This document shows, in pieces, positions 39,166 through 49,593 of a DNA stretch of 64,000 nt. Source of the DNA: Myxocyprinus asiaticus (Eukaryota > Chordata > Actinopteri > Cypriniformes > Catostomidae); the NCBI RefSeq assembly GCF_019703515.2, contig NC_059379.1:25856380-25920379 (forward strand). The letters are read 5' to 3'. Made by a program: the position numbers and the translations under genes. How positions within the stretch are numbered: position 1 is the first letter of the stretch; the number at the start of each line of letters is the position of its first letter. Under the pieces are notes generated by a model. The model searched no databases, was not told the DNA's origin, and was given only the letters and a program-made list of their open reading frames with translations.

Positions 39166-39319
39166 AATGAGTGGTTGCATGCCAGCTCCTTTTATACCCG
39201 TACGTCCGGGGGAGTGGTATGCAAATACCACTCGGCAATTTTCATTGGCCTTTTATCAAAGACCAGAGGTGTCTCGGGCTCCCAAGAGTGACCCCTAGTG
39301 TCACTACATCGACACAACG
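39166..39319 (+). repeat. DIRS copy 2 right inverted terminal repeat
   Basis: Homologous to 23081-23236, with inverted TATAAAAG and ATTTGCAT conserved. The left partner is missing. Confidence 0.9.
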
Positions 39320-39366
39320 TCTAGTTCCCTCCATCAGGAAATGTAGGTTACGCAAGTAACCGGGAC

Positions 39367-39733
39367 GTTATGTATATAGGTCAGTATGTATTCCTCTGTC
39401 TTTGATGTCCGCTCAACACGTGGCAAATCTCACTCATATAAATGAGGGCGCTATCATAAATCTCTTCATCTTTGACAGCTGTTCAAGCCTGTTCTTCAGG
39501 TAGTTCTGCTTATATGTGTGGAAATAAGCCCCTAACATTCATCACCATATGATAACTATAGTAGAGATAATCTAAGAATAATTGTTATGTATATAGGTCA
39601 GCGTGTATTTCTCTGTCTTTGATGTCCGCTCAATACGTGGCAAATCTCACTCATATAAATGAGGGCACTATCATCAATCTCTCCATCTTTGACAGCTGTG
39701 CAAGCCTGTTCTTCAGGTAGCTCTGCTTATATG
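39367..39733. repeat. Tandem duplication, period 217, flanking DIRS copy 2
   Basis: GTTATGTATATAGGTCAG at 39367 recurs at 39584. About 150 bp are shared (CTCTGTCTTTGATGTCCGCT, ACGTGGCAAATCTCACTCAT, AAGCCTGTTCTTCAGGTAG). The first unit begins exactly at the right end of DIRS copy 2, while the second unit keeps the uninterrupted sequence AATT-GTT-ATGTATATAGG. Confidence 0.85.
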
Positions 39734-41388
39734 AGCTTTCACACTTGAATAAGTTGTGGAATAGCTTTCCCCAAAGGGCAAAAGGCATCCTGAATCTGTG
39801 ACTAAGTCCATCTAAGTTATGTATGGGGGAAAACAGCCGAGCAGGTACAGTGATTAAAATCTGTGTATGTGTAATGTGTAATTAAAACTCATTTTTTGAG
39901 ACATTCCCTGAAAGCTGCATGCATTTACATTCATTAGAGACCTAATAGTGCAAACAGAAGTTGTATGAATTGAGGGTCTATGGAAGTGACTGAGATTGTG
40001 TTTGTTTGAGCATTCCTGTGTGTGGGAATGTTAAACTGTTGTGACAAGTCTCAAAAGCAATCAGATTCAATTAATTTAACCAACTAAATTGGCAAATTAA
40101 CACCCCCCCCCCCCCCCCCCCAATTAATGCTAATTAATATCCACCTTTTTTCAGTAATGAAATAAGTTTTGAATAAATTTTAAGAATTTCAAGTATGCTG
40201 GTGTGCCTCTATGCTATGTACTGTACCCTGGCTTTCACTAGATGTTTCTCCACAATACTGATCAAGAACTGTTATTTACAGATAAACAATTCTCAGACAG
40301 AACAAACATCCTGCCTCTTACCCAGGGACTACAAACATAATGTTTTTTATTTTGGTTTGTTCTGTGCAAAAAACAGTATTTTCGTTTTGGTTCAGAAATT
40401 CCGCAGTCTCCTTTCTAAATGGTAACCGGTTAGAACAAAATAAAAGAACAGTTAATTACAATCTTTTTAAAGTACTCTGCTCTAAGGGGTGGGTGAAATA
40501 CCAATGCAGTGTTGCCAGATCTTGCAAGATAAACAAGCTAAAAAAAAAGCCACTTGCCTCACCAAAATAAGCGAAAATAAGCCATACAATATTTTTCCTG
40601 TGTGGTGCATTTATCAGAATAGAAATCATTACAACCATACGGTGAATCCAAGTATAATTTAATTTACAGATCTGTCAAAACCCAGCAGCATCAAACCTGT
40701 ATTAATGCATCATATCTAACAAAAATTCAGTCAGAACAACTGAGAAATATACTTTTTACCTCTAAAAATTATTATTTATTTATTTTGATTTATTTATTTT
40801 TTTTGTATCTGGATTAGCCATGCATATACAGTATATGTAGTAATTATACATAGTTGTTAAAAAGATCTTAATTCACAGAATGCGATATCCACGGGCAACG
40901 GGCAATTAGGCAAAGCAATGTGTGATGCAGCAGTTTCCTTCAGGATCAAAGCACATTTAATTTTTGTCATGCAACATTAAGTGTAATTAAATGTAATCCC
41001 CAAAATTTACTGTGATAAACCCTTTGGCCTTTGGTTTCATGAAAAAAAATATTGGAAAGAAAATAACTGGCTATAACCAGTTACCAGCATTTAAAAATAA
41101 AGTTTTCACTCCGGAACAATTGAAAATGTCTTAGTTCCCATTTTTGGTTACATTCTGCAAAAAATGTTGTTCATTTTAGGTTTTCATTTTCATTCCTTGA
41201 ACCATTTTTAGAACCTGCTCTTACCTGTAGTGCTGGGGAGTGACTATAAGTAGTTATGCTATCACCTAAAAGGTGAAGTTTTTAATTTGTACTCCACTAT
41301 ATCAAATGGAATTGTAAAAGTAATGACTTTCCCCAAGTTTTCCCCAAACTTACGCCATTAATTGATCCAAAGTTGATACTGTATGTTG
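39734..41388. other. Last dnah9 intron, no gene seen
   Basis: AT-rich. Short frames at 40195-40570 show no family match. Part of the roughly 8.9-kb last intron of the dynein pseudogene. Confidence 0.55.
40103..40121. repeat. Poly-C tract
   Basis: Uninterrupted run of about 19 C in the last dnah9 intron. Confidence 0.9.
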
Positions 41389-42595
41389 TAGGGTTGCAAG
41401 GTATACCAGTGCTACAGTAGTATTGTGATACTAAAGCTTCAAAATACTGGTGGTGCCACAGTACTTTTTAAATGGTAGTACTGTAAGTTATGTTGTAAGT
41501 GTGGAAGTAAATATTAGTTTAGCTAAAACTTTCATTTGAATCAGACCTTTAAAGTAGTCTTTTCGAGTGGCATCCCCTTCACATAGTGCCCTTTAAGAGC
41601 GCAAAATGCTGTTTAGAATTTGCTCCTTATATTGCTTTGTTTATTTTTTCAATGTGTGGTTTTCCCATGCTTCAAACACACACGTGTGAATCCCAGCATG
41701 TTAATTTGGCGGTCATGTTTCCTAATGGATAATATGGATTTAAATAAAACTTTGGAGAGTGAGAAGCTTTTTAAAAAACACAATTCACCTAGTGATATTT
41801 GGAATTATTTTGGGTTTTGGCTGATGAGACTGGAAAAACCCATCTGCCGTGAATGTCTACAAAGATTTCAAGCCAAAGGGGGGGAAACGCTAGCAACCTT
41901 ATTAAACACATTTGGACACATCCCACTGCCTCTGCGGAATGGTATGGTGCCACTTCATTTAACCTAAATGGTTTATATTAACATTTACAGATTTACTGTT
42001 ACTCTGAAAAACTGAACATTGTACTCATTTTTTTTTTTTTTCCAATTACAAATGCAAATTATGAGTGGCACCAATGGTTTCTACCATCAACCCAAACTTG
42101 TGATGCTTTTGGGAAACACAGACCAGATCGGTTTGATTACGCCCCTGAGCCTTGCGATCAAGCCGGTGTGTGTGTAATCTGCATTCCTGCTGCTGTTTAT
42201 CAGGAGAGAGGGGCTAAAGCGGTTGTAATAAAGAAACAGCAGCTCAAAACAGTCTTTTCAACATTACATCTTTATATGTTACCAATATTCAAATAATCAC
42301 TGAAATAATGGAATAAAAGTTTAAAAATGTTGCCGTTTGAACTGGCTCTTTTGATGCGGCAATTTTTATTTTTATTTTTTTTTACATTAAACTATGAATT
42401 AGGTAACAAGTTAGTCAATTTGAGTCTTCTCCCTGTTCATCCATTAGTTATTTTCACCACTTTTGGAGCTACATGTGGAATGGCTAGTTTTTAGGACCCA
42501 CTGTGACAAACTGTATAAAGAATTAACACTCTATCATGTGGTATAGTGATACTACTTGGTATCATGATACTTTAGCTGGTATAGTATTGAAAGAT
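41389..42595. mobile_element. hAT-like element remnant
   Basis: The left part (AGGGTTGCAAGGTATACCAG, ATTGTGATACTAAAGC) and the right part (TGGTATCATGATACTTTAGC) are inverted relatives, typical of a fish hAT family. A BED-finger-like fragment lies inside. The boundaries and target duplication are not resolved. Confidence 0.5.
41683..41967 (+). pseudogene. BED-type zinc finger fragment (ZBED/hAT transposase remnant)
   Basis: Open frame with SEKLFKKHNSPSDIWNYFGF and KPICRECLQRFQAKGG. This resembles the start of a BED finger: aromatic WNYFGF, then C-x2-C. The downstream His/Cys pair expected of the finger is not evident (ATLLNTFGHIPL), so it is probably degenerate. It sits within the hAT-like remnant and no DDE/dimerisation domain follows. 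Confidence 0.5.
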
Positions 42596-42605
42596 ATGAT
42601 TATGG

Positions 42606-42780
42606 TCAGGGGCAGACTGGGAAGAGAAATCGGCCCTGGATTTTACATAGAAACCGAAAAGGTTGTTGAGCGGCACAAACATATGGTTTAGAAAGTTTGT
42701 GTCGACGTGCCCAGTGTAGACAGTCTCAAACCATTGCATCGTATCAGCGGACACGCCCGGTGTAAACAGTGTGTCAGCAC
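42606..42780. repeat. Fragment with CAGGGGCAGACTGG end and TGTAGACAG motifs
   Basis: CAGGGGCAGACTGGGAAGAG is the end of a common fish element. The following CCCAGTGTAGACAGTCTC and GGTGTAAACAGTGTGTC resemble the sequence at 45440-45775. Confidence 0.4.
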
Positions 42781-43174
42781 CATAAATTATCAAACAGACT
42801 TGACATTATATATATTAATGAATGGAACTGTTTACCTATGTTTTTAATCCGTAGAAGTGTTTTAACTTCCCCATACTTCAATAACAATTCTTTAGCAAAG
42901 CTTCAATTGTTTTATGACTGGTTCATAAGCAATCACGCTGATACGAGTCAACAAAACATGTAATCCATGCTGAAATACGCTGAAGAAACATCCACATGAC
43001 ACACACACATAGTCCAAAGCACAATGAAGATTCAGCCCAGATGCGCATCCAATTTCCAGTATCATCCTGCACTGAAATGCACATAACTGGAAACACATCA
43101 AAACTGTAAAAGATGTCCATCTAGTGCGTGTTTGCATACACCAACAATTAAAAATAGCGCAGATGGGTGGTGTT

Positions 43175-43512
43175 CAGGAATAGTTAGGCCACACCAGGCC
43201 TGTTTGTCCTGCTCTCTCTCTCTCTGAGTACAAACTGAGCCCCATTGGGTGGGGCCAAGGGTGCGATGATGTAAAGTAGGTGTTGATTTTGTTGCTGTAG
43301 AGGCGGTCATGAATTTATGAGTTCCTTTTGTGACATCACAATTTGATGAAAGTAGAGAATGAGGAGTTTTGGCAGTTTGGTTTCAATAATTGCTTTTTTT
43401 GCATTGGAGATTAAGTTTTGAGTTCTGAAATTCACAGTATGTTTTTATAATAGAAAGACCTCTTATTTGTCAAAATATCAAGGAAAATTGTATTCTTCAT
43501 GACATGACCTCT
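43175..43512. repeat. Dispersed repeat, second copy
   Basis: Counterpart of 29480-29955: GTGACATCACAATTTGATGA, TTTTGAGTTCTGAAATTCAC, AAAATATCAAGGAAAATTGT, ending CATGACCTCTTTAAAA. It sits in the last dnah9 intron. Confidence 0.6.
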
Positions 43513-43982
43513 TTAAAATACTTTGCAATACTTTATATTAAAACGCTTTGTATAGGCAAAATACTCTAAATAGGCTACATAAAAATGCCACTGTTTTTTT
43601 GCAAGCAAATGTGTTGTGGTGTGCAGTGTTTTTGACTGCTTTTGGACTATAAATTGCAAAAAGAAAAAAAAAAAAGAAAAGAAAAAAAAAAGTGACTTCA
43701 ATTCCAGAAAAAATAGAGCATTTTGTCATAAATAATGACACACATCACCTTTAACTACATTTTTTAGTAGCATGACAGTAGTTCAGCTGTTGTAAGAACT
43801 ACTACAAGCTACTTTTCTTTAAGTAAAATATTTAGTTAAATGCTGCTGTTCATCACTGTTTTCGACTCAACTTTTGACATTATATATAAAAAAATAAAAA
43901 ATAAATTCTAGTTTTATTGGTTGCATTTAGAGTAATACAAGCTACAAGTTCATTTCAAAGTATCTTCTACATCACAGCTTAC

Positions 43983-44371
43983 CTGTGTATCCCACCGTGC
44001 TCCTCCATGAACAGCCCGTGGATGTAAGCGCCCTCCCTTGGTTGGGAGCTAAACTCCTCGCGGTTCTTCTTGGTGACTTCACACTGCAGGCACATCTTGT
44101 CCAGGGGCCAATCGTTGAGGCGGGCCATGGACTGCATGATGGCCGTGAGGAAAGACTGGGGGTTGAAGCAGCCGGTCAGCCAAAAAGCAGAGGGAAAAGT
44201 AAAATCAGAGTTTCAGGTTTCTAGATCCTTGATGCGGTTGAGGAGGTCTGTAAACAACAGGGTCAGGCCTGACATGGAGGGATAGGCATGTTTTGTCCAG
44301 AAGTCAGGCACTTGGTCCAGGTAGGTGCCGTTTTGTAAATTCTCCATGTCATTGGTCATTGTGAGCTCACC
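43983..44371 (-). pseudogene. dnah9: dnah9-like dynein heavy chain exon with stop and 1-base deletion
   Basis: 389-nt exon, acceptor CTCAAAG and donor GTAAGC. It encodes GELTMTNDMENLQNGTYLDQ, VPDFWTKHAYPSMSG, FTDLLNRIKDLET-stop-[40 protein letters not shown] and [13 protein letters not shown], then a shifted tail. Codon 53 is TGA (44213-44215) at a position that is Trp in the family. A single base is missing near 44001-44006, just after LFME: restoring one base gives the family's usual ending and a length of 390 (130 codons), which would end exactly at a codon boundary. Both lesions break the C-terminal dynein domain that ends the motor ring. Confidence 0.93.
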
Positions 44372-44512
44372 CTTTGAGATAATGGTACACAGCCTGAGGT
44401 TAGGATCAGGTGTTGAATGATACTCACCTTCACATTTAATTTTTCTGAATGAAACTTTTTCAAATTAATATATAGTTATGTACAGTTTTGTATGTATATA
44501 TAGAGGATGTAT

Positions 44513-44552
44513 GGGTGGGTGGGTGGATGGATGGATGGATGGATGGATGGAT
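44513..44552. repeat. (GGTG)n(GGAT)n microsatellite
   Basis: GGTG units passing into about eight GGAT units, in the dnah9 intron upstream of exon 43983-44371. Confidence 0.95.
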
Positions 44553-45297
44553 CTTTATATTGTGTGTGATGGCACTGATTTTCAGGTTTTGGAGAAAAAT
44601 CTGAATAATCCTTGCTAACATAACAATGAGTTAGCAGTCAATGAACTTTAAATTTAATTAAAAAAAATAAAAAAATAAAAAGATTGTTGGATTGATCTGA
44701 TTTAGTAATGACACATAATGTAAAAATCCTAATGTAAAAATCTTTAATAATTAACATTTTCCAATAGAGATGTGCTCCCTTGTCAGTGCCATTCTTCACT
44801 CTACCACTCTAAAGGCTGTGAATAAACATGACTTGTATTCATGTTGTGTCACATAACCACACAGCAAAGAGCTAACTTATTTCAATAAGTAATAAATACT
44901 CCACATAGCAATGAAAATCATTCCTCCCTGCTGAATCTCTGCTCGATCAAAACACCTTCTGCCAAGGCCGAAATCCTTCATTAGTAAATAGTTGCCATTT
45001 CTTTATAAGGTTAACATAATTCAAGGATATAATACATTTAAAGAAAAGTTTAAAAAGAGCAGCACATTCCCTTGGCTGCATGCTTGTGATTTCATTTAAT
45101 CTGTAACCAAGGACCAGGTTAGACAGACAATGACCAGGTGTGCAAAGAAAGCAATAACTACTCTGTACTTGAATATCAGATTTTAATGTTGTGGCATAAA
45201 AATCAGTAAAGAGGCAGTGAGATAGGCATTTGCTACTGTAGACACAAGGTTTTTGGAGGCACAGATGGAATAAAACACAGTATAACAGCTTATTTAA

Positions 45298-47075
45298 AGG
45301 AACAGTTCACCCAAAAATAAAAATGTACATATAATGAAAGTGAATAGGGACTGGTTCTGTCAAGCTCCAAAATGACAAAATGTATCATAAAAGTTGTCTA
45401 AACAACTTTTAAATGTTCAGAAGCCACGTTAGGTTTGTGTGACACCTTTCAACACTGGACGTGTCCGTTGACGGGACATGAAGCGACACGACGCAACGGC
45501 TTGAGGCTGTCTACACTGAAAGCTTTGAAGTGAACATTATAAATGACACGCAGACAGCATGGACCAATCAGCTATGAGCTTGAGTAAAAAGTCACTGGAG
45601 GAGCTCTGCTGCATGTCAGCAATAGAATGGGGCATCAGTTTACTGTCAGTGCTACGTGACGCACTGGAAAAAAACACTTCGAATGTAGACAGTGTCATTG
45701 ATAAGAATGGTAAAGGTATGCTTTTGATGCAACACGACACGCCAATTGCGTCCAGTGTAGACAGGGTGTGAGGAACGGACTGAAATTTAATGAATCTTCC
45801 CCTCTGCCGAAACTCTGAAATGGACTGCAAAAGTTGTATGCAGAGTTGGGGAGTAACGAAATACATGTAACGGGATTATGTATTTAAAATACAAAATATA
45901 AGTAACTGTATTCCACTACAGTTACAATTTAAATCATTGTTAATTAGAATACAGTTACATTCATAATGTATTTTGATTACCGAAGAGATTACTTTGCATT
46001 TTATTGTCATTTGTTTCATTTAATATTTAGTCCTTTCAGATGGAAAACATTTATACATATAAATGACGCGATCCAAAGAGCCTTTGAGCAGCGATGAAAC
46101 ACTTATGATGTGTTACATTCATACGAGCAGACAGATAAGTATGTCTGAAGTAAGTTTGGAGCAGAAGAACTGTCAGCTTTACGCTAAGCTAAAATGCTAT
46201 TTCTAGCCATTTTACATGCACGTTACCAGGCACGATCATATTTTTTTATCAAGAAAATTCACGTTAGATCATAATTTTTTTTTCTAGTAAGACCTTTGAT
46301 ATTAGGGCAAAAATAATATTCTTGATGACAATTTTTTTATTGTTTTCCTGTAATAATATCTAAAAATCCTTAAAACAAGATCAGTTTGATTTATCTTGTT
46401 TTAGAAACAACACTGCATAAGATATTTAGGTTTTTCAGAGAATGTATTTTTAACATGTGTATTTTGTCTTACTGTACTGGCAGAGTTTTTATAGTCAAAA
46501 CAAGTGAAAAAATCTACCAGTAATGAAGAAGTAATCCAAAATGTTTAGAATACTTTATTGACCTTGAGTAATCTAATGGAATACATTATAAATTACATTT
46601 TACAGCATGTATTCTGTAATCTGTAGTGGAATACATTTCAAAAGTAACCCTCCCAACCCTGGTTGTATGGACTATAAAAAACAAAAATCAATACAATTTG
46701 ACGCCATTTGATGCTAACGGTACCCGCATGTCTCGTGACCAAATATCACAGACATCAAACCTCACGCAATGTGTCTAATGGAGGAGGGGAGGGGAAGATT
46801 ATCAGTGAATAACAACATACATATTGGTCTGTTCATCAGAGCTATTGTATGGCTTTAGAAGACTTTCAATAGCATGCATGACATATCTGGATCACTTTTA
46901 TGATACGTTCATAGTGCTTTTTAGTCTTTTAAGACCTTGACAGCCCCAGTCCTAATTTACTTTCATCAAAGGAAAACGAGTGGCCAGGATATTCTTTAAA
47001 AAAAAATGAAGTCACCTTTTGTGTTCCATGGAAGAAAGAAAGCTATACGGGTTTGAAATTACATGAACTATTCCT
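45298..47075. mobile_element. TTAA-flanked inverted-repeat element, carrying a nested hAT
   Basis: Begins AGGAACAGTTCACCC after TTAA (45294-45297) and ends TGAACTATTCCT before TTAA (47076-47079). The ends are inverted repeats of one another and the duplicated TTAA matches the piggyBac-type target. The same terminal motif recurs at 34442, near 17033, at 24330 and near 1319. It lies in a dnah9 intron. No transposase is seen. Confidence 0.8.
45841..46661. mobile_element. Non-autonomous hAT element with 8-bp target duplication
   Basis: 821 bp with termini CAGAGTTGGGGAGTAAC and (reverse complement of the right end) CAGGGTTGGGAGGGTTAC. Flanked by the direct repeat GTTGTATG at 45833-45840 and 46662-46669, the 8-bp duplication expected of hAT transposons. 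AT-rich interior without an ORF. Nested inside the TTAA element. Confidence 0.88.
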
Positions 47076-47090
47076 TTAAAGGTGGTTATA

Positions 47091-47091
47091 T

Positions 47092-47182
<91 letters not shown>
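47091..47182. repeat. (TG)n(AG)n compound microsatellite
   Basis: About 20 TG then about 26 AG units. On the dnah9 strand this is (CT)n(CA)n starting about 24 bases after the donor of exon 47206-47388. Confidence 0.95.
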
Positions 47183-47187
<5 letters not shown>

Positions 47188-47205
47188 AAGAAAAGGAGTC
47201 CTAAC

Positions 47206-47388
47206 CTTTAAGCCCAGACTGAGCTCTTTTAGAGAGCATTTGATCTCTTGTGTCAGGATATTCATGCGCTCGCACTCCTGGAACGCCAAAACAATATATG
47301 GGGTCCTCTCCTCCACCTTTCCCATCAGCTCCGCCATATTAAAATCTTCCGGAAACTTCTCAAGAATCTCATCAAGCACTTCTTTCAC
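47206..47388 (-). pseudogene. dnah9: dnah9-like dynein heavy chain exon (open frame)
   Basis: 183-nt exon (61 codons), acceptor TGTCCAG and donor GTTAGG. It encodes [40 protein letters not shown] and [20 protein letters not shown], then K. VEERTPY and FQECERMN are hallmark motifs of the dynein heavy-chain C-terminal region. The frame is open and the phase fits both neighbours. On the intron side of the donor lies a (GA)n(TG)n tract (47091-47182). It belongs to the same degraded gene as the exons with stops. Confidence 0.92.
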
Positions 47389-47948
47389 CTGGACACACAA
47401 AACAGGAAATGTGAGTTCACGCTTTTCCTAAAAACTGTTGTGATAAAGAAGACTTGGAATGTGAAATTGGCAATGAAAACCCAACTGGGTGTGGGTTATT
47501 TAATCATGACCCTCTCAGTAGATCTATTTGTCTGTGTCAGTTACATGAGCAGTTTAATGCAAAGCGGTCATTGCTTACAAATCCCAATCTCTTAACTAAA
47601 AAAGGTCAGCTGTCATAACACATTCAAGCACACTTATAGAGCTCCCATATCTAATCTTTTAAATGTCAGAGGCTCCCAAACCAGCCAACTGCTGGGAAAT
47701 TAGCTCACTGTAACCTCTTCGGGCATGAGGGGGCTTCCAGTGTCTGTCTCAAGACATGACAACATGATTATCCTGACCCTTTTCACAGAGCTCCACAGAG
47801 TCCCTTACTATACACAGCACACATTCGCTCTCTGTTGGTTTAATGAGGTTAAATGTAACATTGATACTCTAAGCTTAAATTTAAGTCAGTTGCAGATGTG
47901 GTCCTCCTCATCTGGGTTAAGTTTGTATCAAAGTATAGTGCATAGGGT

Positions 47949-48256
47949 TGTGGCAATGGGGTGTGGCCGAGCAATGTCTGTGGAGAGCAAGGCTGAGAGA
48001 GTGAGTGCGGTAAGGTTTGACACCTGTGGGAAATCACCTCTAACAGCTGTTTTGTGTTTGCAGTGAGAGGGCAGAGGGATTTAATAGGGCAATCCAGGCA
48101 GCTGGAGGAGAGAGAGAAAGAGATGCATGCAGCAGGAATTATGTGCAACTTTCATGTTGCTGAAAAGCATATATTTGTGTGTCAAATAAATTTACATTAT
48201 ATTGTTTGCCCGGCTCTCGCTTCCTCTTTCATAAAAAGTGTCATGAACCTGTTACA
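47949..48256 (+). repeat. Left LTR of Gmr1-like element
   Basis: 308 bp from TGTGGC to TTACA. Similar to 51291-51580 throughout, with an extra 15-18 bases (CTCTAACAGCTGTTT) not in the right copy. Contains AATAAA at about 48185. The two LTRs differ at many positions, so the insertion is old. Confidence 0.85.
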
Positions 48257-48257
48257 G

Positions 48258-48275
48258 TGGTGCCAAAACCCGGGA
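48258..48275 (+). other. Primer-binding site of Gmr1-like element
   Basis: TGGTGCCAAAACCCGGGA begins two bases after the left LTR. The TGG start complements the CCA end of a tRNA, as expected for minus-strand priming. I do not assign the tRNA. Confidence 0.7.
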
Positions 48276-48299
48276 ATCGAAGGAGGAAGAAACACTGTC

Positions 48300-49160
48300 A
48301 TGGAGTCCTCGCTGCTGGTCGAAGTAGTCAAGACCCTCGCTGGCATACACCAAGCCCAACATCAGGCTCTGCTTGAGCTACGTGTAGAACAGGAGCAGCA
48401 GTTCCAGGAGCTGTTCAAGGCTCAAGCAGAGGACCAGCAGGTGCTATGGAGCTTTGTACACCAGGAGGAGTCTTCAGCCGCAACTCCAGACACACTTATG
48501 GCCATGACGCACGTTGCGTTGTCCAAGATGGGACCTCAGGATGACCCGGAGGCTTTCATTGTACTCTTTGAGCAGGTGGCCGAAGCATGGAAATGGCCGA
48601 GCACCCACTGGGCGGTCTGCCTACTGCCGCTGTTGTCCGGGGAAGCCCAACTCGTGGTCCATCAACTGCCGGCCAAGAATCTCCTGGTGTATGAGGATCT
48701 GAAAAGAACCATCTTGCAGTGGGTCGGCCGTAGCCCGGAGCAGCATCGCCAGTGCTTCTGGTCACTGACATCCGTTTGCCTTCCCCTGACACCTCCATGA
48801 TGCCTGCCGAGGGTGGATGCTGGCTGAAGATCGCGACGCCGAGTAGCTGCTCGATCTGATTGTACTGGAGCAGTTCATTGCCTGGCTACTGGAAGGGACA
48901 GAGGAGTGGGCATTGCTGGCGAGACAGTCCAGCTAGCTGAGGACCATATGATGGCATATCTGGGTTCCGGCGAGCCCTCTTCTTTCTTTCTCTCTCTCTC
49001 ATCCCTCCCCCTCCCCCTCATCCCATTCCTGTTCCCTGGAAATGGGGAATTCCTTTACCAAAATCCATTCCATGGTCCTGTAGATCGTTCATCCCGCTGG
49101 CCAGTCTGTTGGAGCTGCAGGGAACCTGGGCATTTCTGTGACCGATGCCCCACGATGGAG
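48300..49160 (+). pseudogene. Gmr1-like gag with CCHC knuckle, broken
   Basis: Starts MESSLLVEVVKTLAGIHQAQ shortly after the primer site. The capsid-like part follows: MTHVALSKMGPQDDPEAFIV, LFEQVAEAWKWPSTHWAV. The frame ends at 48800. A SCAN-like piece (DLIVLEQFIAWLLEGTEEW) appears near 48850-48915 in another frame with stops. A canonical zinc knuckle CWSCREPGHFCDRC (C-x2-C-x4-H-x4-C) lies near 49107-49150. The vertebrate SCAN domain has been proposed to descend from Gmr1-like gag, which agrees with what is seen. Confidence 0.8.
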
Positions 49161-49234
49161 GTGGAGACATCGGTCTGGGTCCCCCACACACCACAGGCCA
49201 CCCCCGATCGAGCAGGTGTGTACCGGATACCTGT

Positions 49235-49532
49235 GAGTATAAAGGGGGGTACATAGCAAGCCTTGGTGGATTCAGTTGTAATCAAACCTCCATTCACCAA
49301 AGCTTGATACAATCCGAGGCTTTGGATACAAGTCGGCGTGTGAAAGTTAGATGTGTGTGCACGGGGTTATTCACGATTACCCATTAGTGATGGTCATCAT
49401 TCAATTTCGGGGATAAAAGCATAGTGTCGAGGCTGCGGTTAGTCCCCACCTCACCCATCCACTAATCTTGGTTACGAATTGGCTGGCATTTACCACTTTA
49501 TTGAGGGAAATTTTTGTGGATGGGTAATATAA
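49235..49532 (+). pseudogene. Gmr1-like retropepsin remnant
   Basis: YIASLGGFSCNQTSIHQSLI is a degraded retropepsin N-terminal region: the expected D-S/T-G triad reads G-F-S. In a second frame, KHSVEAAVSPHLTHPLILVT and NWLAFTTLLREIF give the C-terminal part, then TAA. No active protease could be made. Confidence 0.65.
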
Positions 49533-49593
49533 CAAAGTGTCTCGGTGTGTGGTTTGCGATTCGCTGGCTGGGGAGGCAGAGCCAGGGTAGTCT

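Larger units (their letters stand above)
36157..39369 (+). mobile_element. DIRS1-type element, copy 2 (5'-truncated, recombinase deleted)
   Basis: Same family as copy 1. It starts abruptly within gag (CCAGGTTGGCC, matching copy 1 near 18455), so the left inverted repeat and most of gag are gone. Reverse transcriptase and RNase H remain with lesions. At about 38695-38710 it jumps from the end of RNase H to sequence matching copy 1 at about 22617, deleting the whole recombinase. The internal complementary region and right inverted repeat are kept. The right end reads GGGACGTT at 39362-39369, followed by unique flank. It is inserted in the last dnah9 intron, antisense to that gene. Confidence 0.9.

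Noticed and set aside
48054..48299. Extension of the Gmr1-like gag frame into the left LTR
   Set aside because: The frame happens to be open, but this part is LTR and primer-binding site; the ATG at 48300 after the primer site is the sensible start.
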